Origin: Antedon mediterranea | Taxonomy: Eukaryota; Echinodermata; Crinoidea; Comatulida; Antedonidae | Length of the DNA stretch: 64,000 nucleotides | NCBI RefSeq assembly: GCF_964355755.1 | Contig: NC_092676.1 | Coordinates: forward strand, 26,456,288 to 26,520,287 | Direction: 5' to 3' | In this document: in pieces, positions 58,059-64,000 of the stretch | Layout of the letters: the number at the start of each line of letters is the position of its first letter | How positions within the stretch are numbered: the first letter of the stretch is position 1 | Position numbers and translations under genes: made by a program | The notes under the pieces: model-generated | The model's database searches: none | What the model was told of the DNA's origin: nothing | Seen by the model: only the letters and a program-made list of their open reading frames with translations

Positions 58059-60968
58059 ATGGCTTTTGCTAATGGTTGGAGCAGTGGTGAAGGTACTGGT
58101 CATTGGCAGTATATGAGAGAAGAGGTTGCATCTGACGGTGATTTAGAGTACCAATATTCTGGTCTAGGACTTTGTTCAAATCCCTCTGCTGAGCAATTAA
58201 ATTTGCCTGATGGTATGTTTCTATTTAATATGTTTTTTTTCAATATTTCTAATGTATGGTATTTTACGTTATTAATTTTAAACTTTATAATGTTGGTTAC
58301 TGTATTTGTTACATAAATCATGAATGATTCCACCGAACTTTCAAGTTAAAATAACTATGGTGAGACACTTAATGAATAGGCAAACTCCCTTAAAATGTGA
58401 CATGTTACTGTAGTTATAGATCATGGTAGGATGCCAGTGGAAACTTCAGACATTGAATCTGTTCCTGGAAGCTTGTCAAGTAGGCGGTATTACGGAGAAC
58501 TAGAAAACAGGTTCTATGGAAGATTTCCACAAGAAAGTCTAGATAATCCTGTTGACGAACACCAATATCATCCTGTACAGTCATTCTGCCCAAATTGCAG
58601 AGGGGTTTTAAATAATGCCTATTTACCAGAAGACAACCTAGCATTTCAAAGAAACCAACGAGTAGTCAACCACCCGTCATCAGTTGCTAACTCACAACCT
58701 GGATACAATCAAAGAGGACCCAGAACAAAGAGGCAAAAGAGCAGGTTTCGTCCAAGACCAGGGTTGAATGCGGCGGCATCAAACCGAACATCCTCGACAA
58801 TAAGCAGCCTAGACGATAATACAGAAAGCATAACATCTTGCAGCAGTTGCTCGATACTGTCCTCAAAATATCCCAGTGCCGTGTCTCTCTCCCAAGACTC
58901 TCTGCTGCCTACTGATGCAGATAACTTAGTCTCAGGTTTGTCATATAGGCACACTGATAATGAACATAGTTATTTTACAACCTCAGAGAAGGAGAACTAC
59001 AAGTGTGAAGTTCCAAGGTACATATTCAAGTCATCAAGTCAACGATCTAGCAAGTCTAAAAAGTGTAAGTTACTTTCGAAATTAAATTGTACTGGCTAGG
59101 GACGGATACAGGATTTTTGTCAGGGTATAGCTACAATTGCTACTCACGATGACGAAAAGAGGTTGAGCATTCCTTTAGCCTAATCCTGGATCTTCCACTG
59201 GTGTTACTGTCACTCTTGGGTAATGTTTACGTAACAATCTATGGAGGCCTTAGTTCTACTATGGTAGCTGAATTATATTAGTTCTGAAAAGCAATATGCT
59301 TTGATCATCCTCCTGGGTGTACCATCAACATTTTATTTCCCCATGCAAACCTTCAAACAGTAGCTGAATTAACCAAAATATAATCAGTTAAAATTTAAAA
59401 TGCTGTATAGACACACGTTATTGAATAATTCTCATGGTGTTTTTAAATCACAGTTGACTGTTTAATAACCTTTGCATCAGATGCTATACACCAGATTAAA
59501 ACTGCTGCAAACTACATGAAAGCACGTGGTTACAAAGTGATGACGGACATACCCTCACCCAACATTGAACGTCATCAAGCAGTCGACGAGAAGGAAGTTA
59601 TGAGAAAACTGACAAGAGTTTTTCGCAAGGTACTTAATCAAAAAGTTGTTTGAAAATGAAATAAATATATCACATTTTAAGTACATTTAAGTGTTGACAT
59701 ATCAGTTTATATACAAGATGGTAGATGGTAAAAGTTACTAGGTTCAAAAGTTCAATACTAGATGGTAAACTAAGTTACTAGGTGTTGACCTAAACAGTTT
59801 AATTTAATGTGATAGTATGGTAAACTAAGTTACCATTGAAGATTAAGTTTCTAGTCTATGAAAACAGAAAAATGAAATATAGCATCATTAGGTCGGATTC
59901 AAATTATCTACTAAATAATTATATTTGTCTTTTAGTGTTCATACTTGCTGTGCTACTTGTCAAAAGAATACATTAAAGAAGTAACTGAAAGCAAGGCAAA
60001 AAACAAACACTTGCATATAAGGTATGGAAAATATTTCCTTATTCTAGTTGCTCAATGGTCAGTGACATAACGGCTATGAGAGCTCACTGGCTAAACCCAC
60101 CAATGCAACTACCAGGCGTTAGTGGGTCTCTTATGAGTGCTTGGCGCCACCCGCCTCCCCCTCCCCTGCATTACGCCACTGTCTATGTTCATTCTTTAGT
60201 AACTTAATCTATGACTAACCCGATTTTCATTTTAACTCAGTAGAAATGAAAAATAATATGAAAAAACATGGTATAACACACACTTTTTTATAAATACTCT
60301 TACAATTTAAACCTATTAATTTAGTAGTAGCAATATTGTTCACTTCAAATAATGTAAAAAATAAAGATACTTGCATTTTTTAAATGGCAGGTATCCAAGT
60401 ATCCTCCCTCCCGACAAGATCGAATCCTATGGCCACAAGTAAAGTGGTAAATAAATTCCATAAATAAAATACATCAGGCTCTGAGCAACTGGTGACAAAT
60501 AAAGGAGGTCCTTTCTCCATGGCTGCCTCACTGCTAATAAGCAGAACAAAAGACAACCAAGCCCACTGTGTGGTATTTTCCACCTGTTAATATGCAAATT
60601 AGGTCACTAACCTATCAGCAAAACTAAAACTTACTTGGAGTAAATTAAAAAGAACTTTTTGTCCATTTTCAGATGGCATTTTTATTACAAACAAATTCAA
60701 TTTTGTTTCTTGTAGTCTTTTTTGCCCTTTTTACGGATGGTATTTTAATGTTAAAAACAAATTCATTTTAACTTTTTTTGTTTTTCTTAGGGTTTTTGCA
60801 GATCTTATGGAAGATGAATTCAAAAGGAATGGTAAAATAAACAAAAGATTTCTTCCGATTTATGCAGACAAGAATTCTAAATTGAACAATTTGCCAGGCT
60901 ATTTAACAAGCTATCCAAAAAACCAACATTACATCTATCAGGAGTTATTTGGTGAAGCTTTAAGCTGA
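58059..60968 (+). CDS. SEFIR adaptor, Act1/CIKS-like (gene C), 5 coding exons; 5' end uncertain
   Basis: Exons: (58053)58059-58212, 58420-59064, 59454-59629, 59936-60021 and 60791-60968; 1239 nt, 412 aa from the ATG at 58059. Residues 1-266 are a Ser/Asn/Pro-rich region with no DEATH domain. They include PVETSD (57-62) and PQESLD (88-93), both fitting the TRAF6-binding consensus PxExx(acidic/aromatic), and a CPNC pair at 108-111. The SEFIR domain starts near 268: LITFASDAIHQIK, box 2 CSYLLCYLSKEYIKEVTE, then FADLMEDEFKRNGKINKRF. The 645-nt exon matches the 648-nt linker exon of gene A in size and phase, and the 86-nt SEFIR exon has the same length in both. The first exon begins at an acceptor (58052), so at least one upstream exon exists. 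A candidate (56012-56091) joins in frame but offers no start codon, so I take it as 5' UTR. AATAAA is at 61419-61424. Confidence 0.8.
60060..60181. mobile_element. CAGTGGCGTAAC repeat family, copy 6, gene C intron 4
   Basis: Ends CAGTGACATAACGGCTATGA and GCATTACGCCACTG. It begins about 40 nt after the 86-nt SEFIR exon donor. Confidence 0.78.
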
Positions 60969-62178
60969 AGTGAGATTGACAGGACTATGTTACTGCAGTA
61001 CATGACTATAAAGTGCTATGTGCATGCTATGTTTACTACAGCACACGTCTAAAGTACTATGTGCATGCTATGTTTACTACAGCACACGTCTAAACAGTAC
61101 TATGTGCATGCTATGTTTACTACAGCACACGTCTAAAGTACTATGTGCATGCTATGTTTACTACAGCACACGTCTAAACAGTACTATGTGCATGCTATGT
61201 TTACTACAGCACACGTCTAAAGTACTATGTGCATGCTATGTTTACTACAGCACACGTCTAAACAGTACTGTGGTATTTTACAACTGAAGAGTCTGAACTA
61301 ATAACAGTATATAAAAACAAAGTACTATTTTTTACAGTATAATTAGTCGAACATTGGACTGGTTATAAAATTGTTACAACTACTTGACCATTTGGGTTAT
61401 CATAACCTTTGACCCTACAATAAATCTAAAGATATCTATGCATTTTTTTTTAATGAAAATTCAGGTATAAAAAGATTGACAAAACCACAATGACTATAAA
61501 ACAAAGATTGCACACAAACAATAAGGTTTTGCTTTTTATTATCTAAATACAGTATTTACAATTAAGATTTAAAACACACCCGATAACTCTCTCAGCTGTA
61601 GGATTTGCTGACTTGGGTCTAAGCTTGTATCTCTTCAAATTGTGCGACATACAATTTGGTCTTCTAACATGGCAATTTACATAACAATTACCTCAAATGT
61701 TTGTTAGCATGATAGTGCTTACAAATTAAGTTATTCTGTATAATTCGGTGTTAATAGGTATATACTTATAGAACATGCCTATACGAATTCAAGAAAATGT
61801 GTTCATTGATAAATTCATAAATAAAAAAAAATAAAAATCTGTATTCTTTTAAGATAGGCCGAAATATCAACATGCACACTCTGCGTATCTGAGTGCTTTC
61901 ATCTGATTTATTCATTCATTTGCTGTACATGATGGTTTAATAAATAAATGACATGAAATATGAAAGAACGTACATTATTGAATATGTATTATTTTGTATG
62001 AATCTTCATGATTGTTCCCAAAACCAGTATATTATATTCAATAGAGGAAGTTTACCCCTTCAGCTTTCAAATTTTGTTCCTCGCTAGAATACAATTGTGT
62101 TGTAAGTCATACAAAATGTGTAAACAACAATTTTCTCTGAAAATTGCGTTGAGAAGTTAAAAGTATAATAATCTGCTT
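60969..62178. other. Convergent 3' UTRs of gene C and NOSIP
   Basis: This is non-coding. It holds the 84-bp-period minisatellite (61013-61270), the gene C poly(A) signal (61419-61424) and a minus-strand AATAAA candidate near 61537 for NOSIP. Nothing else is recognised. Confidence 0.6.
61013..61270. repeat. 84-bp higher-order tandem repeat (alternating 41- and 43-bp units), 3 dimers
   Basis: The base unit GTACTATGTGCATGCTATGT then TTACTACAGCACACGTCTAAA ends alternately without and with an added CA before the next GTAC. The two forms alternate strictly through six units, giving an 84-bp dimer. Because 84 is a multiple of three, a spurious long ORF results. It lies in the likely gene C 3' UTR. 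Confidence 0.92.
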
Positions 62179-63911
62179 TTATGATGCCATCATGACAGGG
62201 CGAGCCTTCTTTGCTGCCAACTCAACACCTGAGCTTGCAAATCCTGTTCCTCCCTGCAATATAATCATACATCAGTGTTGTAAGTTATACAATATGTAAA
62301 CATCATTTTTCTTGATATTTTAATCAGCTCAATTTTATAGTGTTTTATTCAGCCACTGATACCCACAACATTGTCATTTTTTCATTGCTTACTTTATTTT
62401 GTATCTCCATTGAGATCCAGCCACTGACACTCAAAGAATTGTCATTTTTCAGTAATTTGCCATGGATTTATATTAAACTTGTAAAAGAGGTAAGGATGAT
62501 TAATTTTGTGATTAAAAACATATATTACCCTTTTAAGTGTAATAATATCTGATTCTTCTAGTTTTTCTCCACTTTCTGGGTCCAACATGTCTTTCTTGAC
62601 CAATTTCTCATAGCACTCTTGTGTAACAACTTTACCACTAAAAGAAAATAACATGTTGTTCATTATGTATATATTATATATTTAAGCTCTTAGAGTTTGC
62701 GAATTTGTTTTTTCTTTTTCTGTTTGTAAGTAATTAGAGTTTTTTTGATATGGATGAAATAATTCCAAAATAAAAGAAATTCAATTATGCTGTGAGCAAA
62801 CTTAGGTGATCTTTTAAGCTTGCAGTTTTGCAATATTTGCTGGGTAAATTTATCTAGTATAGCTACGCAGCTAAGTAATTTAATTTAAAAAAACAATACC
62901 TTGGTTTTAAAACAACACATGGCACAGAGTTTGACAAAATGTCATGCGTCACTGCACATTTGTAGCGCACTTTCTTGGCAACCAGAGGTTGACTGTCTTT
63001 TTCGTCAGCAAGTGTAAAATTTACTGTTATCAAATCCTTCATTTTGATTGGCTTCTGGCTCATTGGACAATACACAGTTTTATCCTACAATAGAAAAAGT
63101 TCCAATTTTATTTTTGTAAGGGTATTAGATTTTACTGTCTGCTTACTGAATTACGATGTTATGTCTTGAGGTGGTTTTCTGAATGATTGTAAAATCAAGC
63201 GGTACTGGGTATGACCAACTAGCATTCTTGTCACCAACTAGCCATCCAGTCATAGAGGTACTGATGTAGCAGCCTATCTGTACGGCAACTATAAAATGTG
63301 ATCCGAGACATGACCCACCCTGACTTTTAGTTGATAGACGATTGAAAAATTTGTTATGAAGAGTTGTACTGTACATGGATGTTTAATGAAAGGCCCTACA
63401 TACTAGCCATATTAACAGTAAAGTTTGTTAGTATAAACAATTTTGAGTTAATAAGATACAAGGAAAAAAAGCAAAGAGACTATGGAGTGGCTATTCCTGA
63501 ATATACAATACTAAGTTTCGTAGTTGAAATTATAAATTGTAGGCGAGGTCAAAGGTCAAGCGCCTATAGCCTGCCACGTTTTGATATTCAATATTGGAAT
63601 AAGATAGAATAAGTGGTTGTTTGCTGTTCAGTTTTTAACATTTGAATGCCGCATTGGTGGGAGAGAAAAAGTTGTTTAAAAACATTTTAATACCTAATAT
63701 TGATGTTTCTCCTTACTTACTGGTTTCTTTAGTTTTGTTGCCGTTGCTTGTGGTGTTTGAGAAGGAATCCAAAAGCTGGGTAGTTGTTTTGATCTATCTG
63801 GCTGTACTGTACTAGTGCCTGGAACAGAGTCTACATCATTTTGTAACTTCTGCTTCTTGGCAGATGGTGCTTCAGTAAATGGGTTAATTGGCTTGCTAAC
63901 AATACTGCTTT
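62179..63911 (-). CDS. NOSIP: NOSIP (nitric oxide synthase-interacting protein), 3' part; 5' exons beyond window
   Basis: Four exons on minus: 63721-63911, 62900-63084, 62529-62637 and 62179-62253; the first begins in phase and continues outside the window. NOSIP is an E3 ubiquitin ligase with a split RING/U-box fold that binds eNOS/nNOS and also associates with the spliceosome. The visible half starts with a Lys-rich linker (PSAKKQKLQ), then the family block LPSFWIPSQTPQATATKL. The C-terminal U-box-like part follows: YCPMSQKPIKMKDL, YKCAVTHDILSNSVPCVVLK, GKVVTQECYEKLVKKDMLDP, and the conserved end GGTGFASSGV then KKARPVMMAS. Compared with human NOSIP (301 aa) this covers roughly the last 180 residues. 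Phases join without error, so it is intact as far as seen. It is tail-to-tail with SEFIR gene C, with about 1.2 kb between stops. Confidence 0.95.
62690..62790 (+). mobile_element. Non-LTR retrotransposon 3' tail, copy 2, NOSIP intron
   Basis: AGAGTTTGCGAATTTG ... GATATGGATGAAATAATTCC AAAATAAAAGAAATTCAATT, the same family as 10588-10662. Confidence 0.55.
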
Positions 63912-64000
63912 CTGTGGTTTAAATTAAGCAGAAACACATGATGATAAAGAATAAATAATATTTCATAAACTTCTTAGTTATCAAAATGTAACTCTTCAAT

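Noticed and set aside
61018-61287. 89-codon repetitive Cys/Leu/Tyr ORF
   Set aside because: Results from an 84-bp repeat period divisible by three; lies in the gene C 3' UTR.

Overview
This is an AT-rich animal (metazoan) genomic window. Genes have many short exons with standard GT-AG introns, and the intergenic DNA is full of MITEs, tRNA-derived SINEs and minisatellites. Gene content suggests an invertebrate deuterostome, most likely an echinoderm: a RERG-type small GTPase, THYN1, TMEM41B, TTLL1, NOSIP, and a cluster of SEFIR adaptors, two of them with DEATH domains. The species assignment is inference; I could not search databases.

Layout. (1) 1.7-5.2 kb, minus: a complete four-exon RERG-like GTPase. 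(2) 5.2-25.2 kb: about 20 kb with no recognisable gene, only repeats. (3) 25.2-27.0 kb, minus: THYN1 (EVE domain), six exons. (4) 28.1-30.8 kb, minus: TMEM41B (VTT/DedA family), seven exons. It lies head-to-head, with about 370 bp between start codons, with (5) 31.1-35.7 kb, plus: TTLL1 tubulin polyglutamylase, 13 exons. (6) 35.7-42.8 kb: repeats only. (7) 42.8-61.0 kb: three SEFIR-domain genes. Gene A is minus, DEATH+SEFIR, 489 aa. Gene B is plus, DEATH+SEFIR with a C-terminal extension, 415 aa, and is head-to-head with A across a probable shared promoter. Gene C is plus, SEFIR, at least 412 aa; it has no DEATH domain but two TRAF6-type PxExxD motifs. (8) 62.2 kb to the window end, minus: the 3' half of NOSIP, cut by the edge and tail-to-tail with gene C.

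I assembled exons by hand from splice sites, reading phase and homology I remember. For each complete model the exon lengths sum to a multiple of three and end at a stop. The SEFIR cluster resembles the IL-17 receptor adaptor Act1/CIKS (TRAF3IP2) and is the most interesting part: an apparent tandem radiation in which DEATH, SEFIR and TRAF-binding modules are divided among neighbours. Two small coding-sequence duplications whose few differences I checked are synonymous (TMEM41B intron 6; downstream of gene A) and a RERG GTPase with altered catalytic positions are also worth attention.
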